Assembly (NCBI GenBank): GCA_024711025.1
Contig: JANJTP010000050.1
Span: 1-57,403, forward strand
Direction of reading: 5' to 3'
Length of the DNA stretch: 57,403 nt
Origin: Solirubrobacteraceae bacterium
GTDB taxonomy: Bacteria; Actinomycetota; Thermoleophilia; Solirubrobacterales; Solirubrobacteraceae
A program made the position numbers and the translations under genes. Of the stretch, positions 1-6,923 are shown piece after piece. The notes beneath the pieces were generated by a model. The model ran no database searches. It was not told the origin of the DNA and saw only the letters and a list, made by a program, of their open reading frames with translations. The number at the start of each line of letters is the position of its first letter. The first letter of the stretch is position 1.

Positions 1-191
1 ACCTCCGAGCAGCCCCCACCGCACTCGACTGGCCGCAGCGTGCACCGCCACTCGCCCTCGTCGATCGACAGCCCCTCCTCCACGTCAATGCGCGCACACC
101 CCTCCGGCAGCCGACCCGCGACTGCTCGCAGGACCCCCAGAACCTCCTCGCGAACCTCAGGCGTAGCAGGATCTACTAACACGCGCGTCAC
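1..191 (-). CDS. Partial hypothetical protein running off the left edge
   Basis: An open frame on the minus strand begins at a GTG at 189-191, just after an in-frame TGA, and stays open to base 1 (63 codons seen). It begins VTRVLVDPATPEVREEVL and later has EEGLSIDEGEWRCTLRPVEC, an amphipathic, acidic, cytoplasmic-looking sequence with two Cys near the cut end. I do not recognise a family. The first codons include TTA, GTA, GAT, CCT and GCT, AT-ending codons that are rare in the rest of the window, so this edge may differ in origin from its neighbours. No good ribosome binding site precedes the GTG. Reading frame continuity is the only support. Confidence 0.35.
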   Translation of the reverse strand, partial: MTRVLVDPATPEVREEVLGVLRAVAGRLPEGCARIDVEEGLSIDEGEWRCTLRPVECGGGCSE

Positions 192-475
192 TACGGATGT
201 AAGTCAAAGTGGCGCCCCTTGTAGCGCGGGCTGAGCGTCCGCGGTTTGCGGCGCGGCTTCAATATCCAGATACGTATCTTGTCACTGCCAACGCCCGGCA
301 TCGGATGCCCACCTCAAACGCACACACCGTGACAAGCCCCTCCGAAACGAGTGACACCCGACCGGCCCGTGGTGTGATCTACCGCGATGTCAAGATGACG
401 CTAGCGTCACCGAGCAACTGAAGTCAAATCGCTGAAATGCCAGGAACGACACGAGGCGGGGAATCAGGTCGCGGC
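192..475. other. Intergenic gap with two perfect palindromes
   Basis: No convincing gene is seen here; short open frames lack codon bias and ribosome binding sites. The stretch is less GC-rich than its surroundings. It holds two perfect palindromes, AGATACGTATCT at 268-279 and TGACGCTAGCGTCA at 396-409. Either could bind a dimeric regulator of the left-edge gene. They are unlike the CCTAACG-type operators further right. Confidence 0.4.
396..409. promoter_or_regulatory. 14-bp perfect palindrome, possible operator
   Basis: TGACGCTAGCGTCA is self-complementary over all 14 bases and lies about 200 bp upstream of the left-edge gene and 66 bp beyond the flippase stop codon. It has no T tract, so it does not resemble an intrinsic terminator. 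A regulatory role is inferred from symmetry alone. Confidence 0.25.
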
Positions 476-1960
476 TCAACCCCCCGACGCCCGCGCCGAC
501 GCAGCTCCCCGTCGACCCGCCCCGAGCGCGCCGCGCAGCCGCCGCAGCTCCGCCGGCGTGACGACCCGCGCGGCGACGAGCGTCGGAGCGAGCGCCAGCC
601 ACAGCGCCAGCCGCGCCGCGAAGCCGGCGGCGCCGGCGGCCGGCAACAGCAGCTCGCCGGCGATCGCCAGGACGCCGACGACGGCGACGGCCCGTGTGAC
701 GCGGGCCCACTCGAACGGAACGGGGAAGGCGCGACGCAGCAGCAGGTGCAGGACCGCGAGCGACGCGACGTAGGCGGCGACGAGCGCGATCGCCGCGCCC
801 TCGATGTCCAGCGGCCCGGTCAGCACGACGAGCACCGCGACGTTCACGACGAGCCCGACGAGCGCCGCCGGCAGCGTGCGCACCGTCAGCTTCATCCGCC
901 CGGCGATCGAGACGAGCACCAGGTGCAGGCCGTACAGCGCCCAGCCGAGCGCCAGCCACGGCAGCGCGGTGTGCGCCTCGAAGAACGCCGGCGCAGCGAG
1001 CAGCCGCACGACCCAGCGGCCGAGCAGCGCGAAGCCGGCGACCGCGAGCGCCGCGAGGACGACGTAGCCGCTCGTCACCCGCGCGTACAGGCGGCGCGCC
1101 TGCTCGTCGTCGGTGACGGAGTAGGCGAGCGGCGGCCAGGCGAGCTGGAAGGCGCGCACGACGACGATCACCGCCGTCGCCAGCTTCACCGCGACCGAGT
1201 AGAGGCCCGCGGCCGCCGGCGACTCGACGCGCAGCAGGTACGCGCGGTCGATGACGTTGAGCAGGAAGACGGCTGCGTCGGCCGGTACGGTCGGCGCGCC
1301 GAAGCGCAGCAGCGGCGCGAGCGCGACCGCGCCGCGGGCGGGCGGGCCGATGTGCTCGCGCACCGCCAGCAGCCAAAGCCCCAGCAGCACGACTCCGGAC
1401 GCCGCGTAGTTGCCGACGACGTAGCCGCGGGCGCCGGTGTCGAAGACGACGACGAGCAGCACCGTCAGCGTCACCGTCAGCACGACGTTCGCCGCCGACG
1501 CGATCAGGTACGGGCGGCGGCGCTCCTCCACGCGCAGCAGCGCGTAGGTGACCTCGAGGTTGGTGAACGTCCAGACGCCGAGGACGCCGAAGGCCATCAG
1601 CGTCGCGTCGTGCGTTCCCAGCACGAGGCGCGCCAGCGGCCCCGCAAGCAGGACGCCGGCGACGAGCGCGACGGTCGTCGACACGAGGACGAAGCTCGTC
1701 GTCGCGCGCGCGAGGTGCCGGCGCCGCTCGGCGTGCTCGTCGTCGAACCAGTGCCGCACGAACGCCTCGCCCATCCCGGCACGCAGCAGGATGCTCGTCA
1801 GGATGACGATCGTCAGCAGCGTCTCCGCGTAGCCGAAGTCCTCGCGCGTCAGGTTGCGCGTGTAAAGCGGCAGGGTGAACAACGCCAGCAGCGCGGCGAG
1901 CAGGCTCGCCGACTGGTAGGCGAGGCCAGAGGCCGCCAGGCGCTTGAGCAGCTCCGCCAT
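476..1960 (-). CDS. Polysaccharide flippase (Wzx/MurJ-like MOP superfamily)
   Basis: A 494-residue integral membrane protein of repeated hydrophobic segments spread over the whole length, about 12-14 helices. It opens with the amphipathic stretch MAELLKRLAASGLAYQSASL and a first helix ending in the LFTLPLYTRNLTREDFG loop. A first-helix loop of the type PLYTRxLxxxDFG is typical of oligosaccharide flippases of the polysaccharide biosynthesis family, which move lipid-linked sugar units across the inner membrane. Length fits the family (about 420-520). It lies at the left end of the polysaccharide locus, separated from the Wzy-like gene by a rightward glycosyltransferase, so it probably has its own promoter in the 1961-2405 gap. 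The substrate cannot be read from sequence. Confidence 0.88.
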   Translation of the reverse strand: MAELLKRLAASGLAYQSASLLAALLALFTLPLYTRNLTREDFGYAETLLTIVILTSILLRAGMGEAFVRHWFDDEHAERRRHLARATTSFVLVSTTVALVAGVLLAGPLARLVLGTHDATLMAFGVLGVWTFTNLEVTYALLRVEERRRPYLIASAANVVLTVTLTVLLVVVFDTGARGYVVGNYAASGVVLLGLWLLAVREHIGPPARGAVALAPLLRFGAPTVPADAAVFLLNVIDRAYLLRVESPAAAGLYSVAVKLATAVIVVVRAFQLAWPPLAYSVTDDEQARRLYARVTSGYVVLAALAVAGFALLGRWVVRLLAAPAFFEAHTALPWLALGWALYGLHLVLVSIAGRMKLTVRTLPAALVGLVVNVAVLVVLTGPLDIEGAAIALVAAYVASLAVLHLLLRRAFPVPFEWARVTRAVAVVGVLAIAGELLLPAAGAAGFAARLALWLALAPTLVAARVVTPAELRRLRGALGAGRRGAASARASGG

Positions 1961-2137
1961 GCCGGCGGCACGCTACCCGGCGGCGGGGTCGCCGCAGCCG
2001 GCCGCCCGGCCCGCGGGGCGTCCGGTCGGCTCGGCGGGCGGTCAGCTCGGCGGTGCGTCGGGAGATCGACAGCGCTCGCGGACACGTGACGAAAGTAGCG
2101 GGACCGCGCCACCTTTGCGCGATCACGGTCAGCCCCG

Positions 2138-2188
2138 GAACGTGGCTGCAATAACGTGCCCTATACCTGACTTTCTGCAGCCACGTTC
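2138..2188. promoter_or_regulatory. 13-bp inverted repeat with 25-nt loop
   Basis: The arms are GAACGTGGCTGCA (2138-2150) and TGCAGCCACGTTC (2176-2188), perfect complements, extendable by one more pair after a mismatch. The 25-nt spacer is unusually AT-rich for this DNA (it includes CTATACC). No U tract follows, so it is more likely a regulator site or mRNA structure for one of the two divergent genes than an intrinsic terminator. Function is inferred. Confidence 0.4.
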
Positions 2189-2240
2189 GGTGGGCGCGAT
2201 CCCGACCCCGTGACCCGCAAGCCACGGCCCGCCCTCAGGC

Positions 2241-2329
2241 CCCGCCCCCTCACGGCCCGCACCCCACGCCCTCCCGGCCCGCACCCCACGCCCCGCCCCT
2301 CACGGCTCGCACCCCACGCCCTCCCGGCC
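2241..2329. repeat. C-rich imperfect tandem repeat, 50-bp period
   Basis: The 29 bases at 2251-2279 recur at 2301-2329 with one change (CCC to CTC), a period of exactly 50 bp, and the preceding CCCGCCCC(C)T block is repeated too. The plus strand is almost free of G runs while the minus strand is G-rich. It lies just upstream of the glycosyltransferase gene, whose downstream side also carries a tandem repeat. Confidence 0.6.
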
Positions 2330-2405
2330 GTGGCGCCGACGCCCCGCGCCCGCCTCCGCCCGCGACGGCAGGCGCGGCACGCGGCGGCTAGGGTCGCGGG
2401 CCACG

Positions 2406-3479
2406 ATGGCAACGAGCTCCGCCGATGCGCGCCCGCCGATCTGCGTCCTCCTGCTGCCACGCGAGCTGGAGAGCTTCATCCTGCGTGAGCAGGCGGAGGA
2501 TCTGCTCCGCGCTCCCCGCGTCGTCGCGGTCGACCCGCCGCGGATCCGCTATGGAGCCTTCGCCCGACTGCCGGAGGCCGCCGGCGACACGCTCGCCGCC
2601 CGACAGGCCAAGCGGCTCGTGCGCGCGCTGCGCCGCAGCCATGGCGAGCCGCGCGTCGTCGTGCTCTACCACCCGCTGCAGTACCAGCTCGCGCGGGCGA
2701 TCCTCGCCCTGTGCCCGGGCTGCGAGCTGTGGTACTGCCGCTGGGACCGCTACGAGCGCGCCTACGACGCGGGGCCCGCGCGGCGCGAGCAGCTGGAGCG
2801 ACTCCACGAGCTGGCCGCCCAGCGTGCGGCGCTCACCTTCGGCGTCTCCGGCAAGCTCGTCGAGCTGGAGCGCGAGGCCGGACGCGACGCCGCGCTCGTG
2901 CCGATGTCGGCCGACGACTTCCCGGCCCCCGATCCGGACGGGACCGTCGTCGCGGTATCGCTCGGCCACCTCGGCTGGCGCACCGACTGGGCTCTGCTGC
3001 GCACCGTCGCGGATCTGCTCGGCGAGCGTCTCGTGCTGCTGCTGATCGGCCGCTGGCACGACGCGGAATGCGCCGCGGACCCCGACTACCAGGCATGCCG
3101 GGAGCATCCGAGTCTCGTCTGGCTGGGGCAGCGCAGCGACGAAGAGGCCTCGCGGCTGATCCTCGCCGCGGACGTCGGGATCGTGCCGTTCCGGGTCGAG
3201 CCGTTCAACGACGCGGGGCTGCCATACCGGATCCTCAAGTACGCCCGGCTCGGCAGGCGGACGGTCTCGCTGGAGCTCGCCGGCGTGCGAACCTGGGAGC
3301 GGGCCGTGACGCTCGCAGCCGACTCGCCCGCTTTCGCGCGCGCTCTCGCGGCGCACGCCGGTGACCGCGCGCGCCCCGACATGGAGCTGCGCGAGTGGGC
3401 GCTCGCGCAGACGGCGCGGACGCAGGACCGCCCGCTCTGGGAGAGGCTCGAGCGGCTCGGCATCGCGCGCGACGCCTGA
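2406..3479 (+). CDS. GT-B fold glycosyltransferase-like protein
   Basis: A 357-residue soluble protein without signal peptide. The N-terminal half reads like a Rossmann sugar-acceptor domain (VVVLYHPLQYQLARAILAL at about 78-97; WYCRWDRYERAYD). The C-terminal half has the strand/loop pattern of a nucleotide-sugar domain: VAVSLGHLGWRTDW, VLLLIGRWHD, LVWLGQRSDEEASRLI, ADVGIVPFRVEPFNDAGLP and LPYRILKYARLGRRTVS. The late V-P-F-x...P-x-K/R-x-x-E/R-Y arrangement is usual for family-4-like glycosyltransferases, although the classical E-x7-E motif is not clear. It is the only rightward gene in this part of the locus and is bracketed by repeats at 2241-2329 and 3517-3743. Donor and acceptor are unknown. 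Confidence 0.75.
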   Translation: MATSSADARPPICVLLLPRELESFILREQAEDLLRAPRVVAVDPPRIRYGAFARLPEAAGDTLAARQAKRLVRALRRSHGEPRVVVLYHPLQYQLARAILALCPGCELWYCRWDRYERAYDAGPARREQLERLHELAAQRAALTFGVSGKLVELEREAGRDAALVPMSADDFPAPDPDGTVVAVSLGHLGWRTDWALLRTVADLLGERLVLLLIGRWHDAECAADPDYQACREHPSLVWLGQRSDEEASRLILAADVGIVPFRVEPFNDAGLPYRILKYARLGRRTVSLELAGVRTWERAVTLAADSPAFARALAAHAGDRARPDMELREWALAQTARTQDRPLWERLERLGIARDA

Positions 3480-3516
3480 CCGCCAGCGCGCCTCCCCAAC
3501 GACTCGCGCCGCGCGG

Positions 3517-3743
3517 CCTCACACCCGACGTCCCGTGCCGCACGACTTCACACCCGATGCCGCGTGCCGCGCCACCTCACGCCCTACGTCCCGTGCCGCC
3601 CGGCCTCACACCCGACGCCGCGCACCGCGCAGCCTCACACCCGACGCCGCGCGCCGCCCGACCTCACACCCGACGTCGCGTGCCGCGCAGCCTCACGGAC
3701 ACGCCGCGCGCCGCGCAGCCTCACGGACATGCCGCGTACGCGG
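3517..3743. repeat. 29-bp tandem repeat, about 8 copies
   Basis: Units start at 3517, 3546, 3575, 3604, 3633, 3662, 3691 and 3719, so the first six steps are exactly 29 bp and the last full unit is 28 bp. Each begins CCTCACACCCGACG or a close variant (CTTCACACCCGATG, CCTCACGGACACG) and ends CGTGCCGC or CGCGCCGC plus a 4-5 base variable tail. The array fills the gap between two convergent genes, and its last unit contains the stop codon of the membrane glycosyltransferase (3721-3723). There are no unique spacers, so it is not a CRISPR array. It may act in transcription termination or be a variable minisatellite. Confidence 0.85.
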
Positions 3744-5292
3744 CGACCCGCCCATGGCGGGCGATCGGCTCGAACCCCGGGTCGGGAACGCTCGTGCTGC
3801 GGCTCGCGCCTGCGGCGTAGCCGTAGCGCCGTAGCGTCTTGTCGTCGGTGAAGAACAGCGCCACACCGTGGTCGCGACGCTTGGCCGAGCGCGCGCCGAC
3901 CTTGCTGCGCGGGGCGTCGAGGATCCAGCGCGTGTCCGGCACCAGCCGGTAGTTCGGCAGCGTCAGCGGCCCGCAGCTCCGGGCCCGGCGCACCGCCGGA
4001 TCCGCGAGGGTCGCGACGAGGTCCTCGTGCACCCCGCCGATGAAGCGCACCTCGTCGACGAACCGCGTGACGACCGTCGCACGCGCGGCGACGAACGCGA
4101 GGCCCGCTAGCGCCAGGATCGCAACCGCCCGCGTCCAGCGGCGTCGGACCGTCGAGCCGCCGGGCTCGAACAGCCAGCCGGTCGCCGCCCAGCCGGCGAA
4201 CAGCGTCAGCGCCAGCGCCGGCACGGTCAGGTAACGCGGCAGGATCGAGAGCCCGGCGACGCCGGTCGCCAGGAACGTGAGCAGGCCGGCGCCGAGCAGC
4301 GCCAGCGGCACGTGCAGCGCGAGCGCGCTCCGGCGCCGCAGCGCGAGCCCCAGCCCGGCGAGCGCCGCGACGAAGACCGGCGGGCGCAGCACGTCGGCCA
4401 GAAAGCTGACGAGCGCGCCCGGCACGTGCTCGACGCCGCGCTCGCGGCCGAGCTCGTCGGCGAGCTCGCTCGTCGCGTGCAGCGACCACAGCGGATCGCC
4501 GGTCGCCGCGAGGTCGACGAGCGCCCAGGCGAGCGGCGCGGCGAGCGCAAGCGCGAGCAGCCCGGGGCGCAGCCGGCGCGCGCCGGCGCCGTCGCGCGGC
4601 CAGGCGCACCACGCCCATGAGGCGAGCGCCAGCAGCCAGGCCTCCGGGCGGAGCAGCCCCGCCACGGCGAGCAGGCCCGTGACCGCGGCGCCGCGGCGCG
4701 GGCGCTCCGCCTCGAGCGCCGCGGCCCACATGACCAGTGCGAGGAACGGGATGTCGACGTACGCCCGCGCCGCGTACAGCAGCAGCGCGAAGCTCGATCC
4801 GGTGAGCAGCGCCGCGACGATTCCGGCCCACTGCCCGAACACCGCGCGGCCGGTGCGGAAGACCGCCCAGACGAGCGCGACCAGGGACAGCGCCACCAGC
4901 AGCACCATCGCGCGATCGGCGCCGTCGCCGACGAGCGCCGCGAGCAGCGTCGCGACGGCCAGGTAGAGCGGATGCTCGGTCGGCGCCTGGTAGGCGTCGA
5001 GGGAGGGAGCCCGGCCGGCGAGGATCTCGCGGCCCCAGACGAGGTGGTAGTAGCCGTCGTAGCTCGGGTACGTGGCGACGAGCGCCCACACCGCGACGGC
5101 CGCCAGCGCCAGCGCCGCGACGGCGATGAGCTCGCGGCGGCGGGCGCTCGCGAGCTTCGCCGCGCGGGCCCCGGTGCCGGGGCGAGCGGTCGCCTCGCCG
5201 CCCGCGCCCCACTCGTCGTGGCTGCAGCGGCAGCTCCTATACGCCGAGGGGCGCGGCCAGGAGCGGACGGGGGGGAACAGACGGGATCTCAC
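3721..5292 (-). CDS. GT39/ArnT-like membrane glycosyltransferase
   Basis: A polytopic membrane protein of about 523 residues. After a cytoplasmic N-terminus comes the first helix (ELIAVAALALAAVAVWALV), then a first loop with YPSYDGYYHLVWGREIL and APTEHPLYL. This layout, an acidic residue in loop 1 followed by a W-x-R-x-x-x-G and HPLY region, is that of polyprenyl-phosphate-sugar-dependent GT-C enzymes of the PMT/ArnT group. About ten further helices follow, then a soluble tail with LPNYRLVPDTRWILDAP. There is no ATG before helix 1 in this frame. I chose the GTG at 5290-5292, which overlaps the stop of the upstream Wzy-like gene (GTGA) and is preceded by GGAG. It is the last gene of the leftward polysaccharide operon, and its stop codon lies inside the 29-bp repeat array. 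Confidence 0.78.
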   Translation of the reverse strand: MRSRLFPPVRSWPRPSAYRSCRCSHDEWGAGGEATARPGTGARAAKLASARRRELIAVAALALAAVAVWALVATYPSYDGYYHLVWGREILAGRAPSLDAYQAPTEHPLYLAVATLLAALVGDGADRAMVLLVALSLVALVWAVFRTGRAVFGQWAGIVAALLTGSSFALLLYAARAYVDIPFLALVMWAAALEAERPRRGAAVTGLLAVAGLLRPEAWLLALASWAWCAWPRDGAGARRLRPGLLALALAAPLAWALVDLAATGDPLWSLHATSELADELGRERGVEHVPGALVSFLADVLRPPVFVAALAGLGLALRRRSALALHVPLALLGAGLLTFLATGVAGLSILPRYLTVPALALTLFAGWAATGWLFEPGGSTVRRRWTRAVAILALAGLAFVAARATVVTRFVDEVRFIGGVHEDLVATLADPAVRRARSCGPLTLPNYRLVPDTRWILDAPRSKVGARSAKRRDHGVALFFTDDKTLRRYGYAAGASRSTSVPDPGFEPIARHGRVAAYAACP

Positions 5293-6923
5293 GCGCCCTC
5301 CGACTCCGTGGCGGGCTCGCCGGCACGCGGCGCCGGCTCCCGCCGGGCCGCCCGCGTCGACCGCGCGTCCTCCGAGTCGACCGAGTCGACCGAGCCGGCG
5401 ACGCCGCGCTCGTCCTCTGAGCCCACCCGACCGCCGGCGACGCCGCGCTCGTCCTCGAAGACGGCCGTGTCGCGGCCCGCCCCGGCGCTTGCGAGCGCCG
5501 TTCCCACGGCCAGCAGCGCCCATGCCAGCGGGTCCTCGAGGAACGCCGCATAGAGCAGGGTGTGAACGACGAGCGCGACGAACGCGGCGGCGATCGCCGC
5601 GCGCGCCGGCCCGGCGCCGCGCGCGCCGCGCAGCAACCGCGCGAGAGCGCAGCCCAGCAGGACCAGATAGGCGAGCAGCCCGCCGGCGCCCTGCTCGGCA
5701 AGGACCGTGATCGGGATCGTGTGCGACGCCGAGCTGGCCCGCTCGACCGATACCGCCTCGGCGCGCCGGTACTCCCGGGCGAAGGCGCCCGAGCCCCAGC
5801 CCGTCAGGGGCCGCTCGCGCGCCAGCCGCAGACCGCCCTCCACAAGCGCGGCGCGGCCGCTCGTCGCCCGGTTCGCGAGCTTCCCGCCCTTGAACGCATC
5901 GGTCCCCAGAGCGATCGCCGCGAGCGCGACGACGAGCGCCAGGGCCACCGCGGCCAGCGTCCGGCGCACGCTCCAGCGCAGCGCGGCCAAGACGGCAAGG
6001 CCCGCGAGCAGCGCCGCGAAGCTCGACTGCGAGAGGGTCAGCAGCAGGCCGCCGAAGACGAACGCCGCACCGGGCGCGGCGAGCGCGACCTGCCGCCCGC
6101 GCGAGCGCCAGAGCATCCACGCCATCGCGAGCACCAGCACGATCGCGAGGAACCGCCCGAATATGTTCGGGTCGAAGAACAGCGAGTTGACCCGGAAGTA
6201 CTCCTCGACCTGGTTGGAGGCGATCACCTTCGGGTTCAGCAGGATGTGGCGCGTCGCGTACTCGACATAGCCGACGGCGGTCAGCGCGGCGGCGAGCCCG
6301 GCGAGCGTGCCGAGCGCGATGCCCTGCAGGCGCGCCGTCCACTCGAGGCGGGAGAGCAGCACGTAGAGCGCCGCGAACGGGACGTAGAAGAAGACGACGT
6401 TCTCGAGCGCGCGGTCGTGGCCGTCGCTGTAGGCGCTCTGCGCCGCGTAGAGGACGAGGACGACGGCCAGCGCCCATTCGAGCGCCCCGGGGCGCCGCCC
6501 GTCCCCGGCCCCGGCCCCGGCGACCGCCGGTGCGCGAAGGCGCGGAGCGGCCCATGCCAGCACCCCCGCCGCGACAACGAGGTAGAGGCCCAGCAGCAGG
6601 TTCGCGCTCGCGCCGGCGACCGCGAGCGGCAGGCGCAGGGGCAGCGTCACGAGTGCCGCGACGGCCAGCGCGGTCGGGATGCGCCGGAAGAGCAGCGCCA
6701 GCAGCACGACCAGCGCGAGGCCGCCCGCCAGCGCGGCCGCGGCGAGCGCCGGGCGCTCGCGCAGCGTCGCGAGCTGGTCGCTGTCCCGGACGTGGATCGC
6801 GAGGATCACCGGCGCGAGGACCAGCGAGGCGAGCAGCAACCACGCACGCGCGCGGTCAGAGCGCACGACGAGGGCGCCGGCGGCCAGCGCCGAGCAGGCG
6901 ATCAGCGGGACAGCAGCTCCCAC
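5289..6923 (-). CDS. O-antigen ligase/polymerase (Wzy/WaaL-like) membrane protein
   Basis: A 544-residue protein with about 12 hydrophobic helices and a large hydrophilic loop near residues 360-415 containing RPLTGWGSGAF and ASSASHTIPITVLAEQGAGG. The G-x-G-x-G-x-F and (S)H(N/T)...ES/EQG-x-x-G pattern in that loop is the signature of the O-antigen ligase/Wzy_C family, which transfers or polymerises lipid-linked glycans on the outer face of the membrane. The C-terminal 70 residues are an acidic cytoplasmic-type tail with a duplicated DERGVAG segment (FEDERGVAGG, then SEDERGVAGS). The start overlaps the end of the FlgD-Ig-like gene by 22 nt, and its stop overlaps the next start (GTGA), so translation is probably coupled. 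Confidence 0.82.
   Translation of the reverse strand: MGAAVPLIACSALAAGALVVRSDRARAWLLLASLVLAPVILAIHVRDSDQLATLRERPALAAAALAGGLALVVLLALLFRRIPTALAVAALVTLPLRLPLAVAGASANLLLGLYLVVAAGVLAWAAPRLRAPAVAGAGAGDGRRPGALEWALAVVLVLYAAQSAYSDGHDRALENVVFFYVPFAALYVLLSRLEWTARLQGIALGTLAGLAAALTAVGYVEYATRHILLNPKVIASNQVEEYFRVNSLFFDPNIFGRFLAIVLVLAMAWMLWRSRGRQVALAAPGAAFVFGGLLLTLSQSSFAALLAGLAVLAALRWSVRRTLAAVALALVVALAAIALGTDAFKGGKLANRATSGRAALVEGGLRLARERPLTGWGSGAFAREYRRAEAVSVERASSASHTIPITVLAEQGAGGLLAYLVLLGCALARLLRGARGAGPARAAIAAAFVALVVHTLLYAAFLEDPLAWALLAVGTALASAGAGRDTAVFEDERGVAGGRVGSEDERGVAGSVDSVDSEDARSTRAARREPAPRAGEPATESEGA

Larger units (their letters stand above)
1961..2405. other. Divergent intergenic region with inverted repeat and C-rich repeat
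   Basis: This 445-bp gap separates the leftward flippase from the rightward glycosyltransferase, so both promoters should lie here. It contains a 13-bp inverted repeat (2138-2188) and a C-rich duplicated 50-bp unit (2241-2329), listed separately. I could not assign -35/-10 boxes with confidence. No convincing gene is seen. Confidence 0.5.

Noticed and set aside
390-2225. Long open frames on both strands over the flippase gene
   Set aside because: They are Arg/Ala-rich shadows of the recognisable flippase frame with no membrane or domain pattern.
3517-3743. CRISPR array
   Set aside because: The 29-bp units follow each other directly with no unique spacers and no cas genes are near.
3760-3790. 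tRNA-like GGCTCGAACCCCGGG string
   Set aside because: It lies inside the coding frame of the GT39-like protein and has no cloverleaf partner arms. No tRNA gene was found in the window.
5293-6843. In-frame extension of the GT39-like protein upstream of 5292
   Set aside because: The extension is the off-frame reading of the Wzy-like gene and is low-complexity Arg/Ala/Gly. The GTG at 5292 with GGAG and GTGA overlap is a better start.
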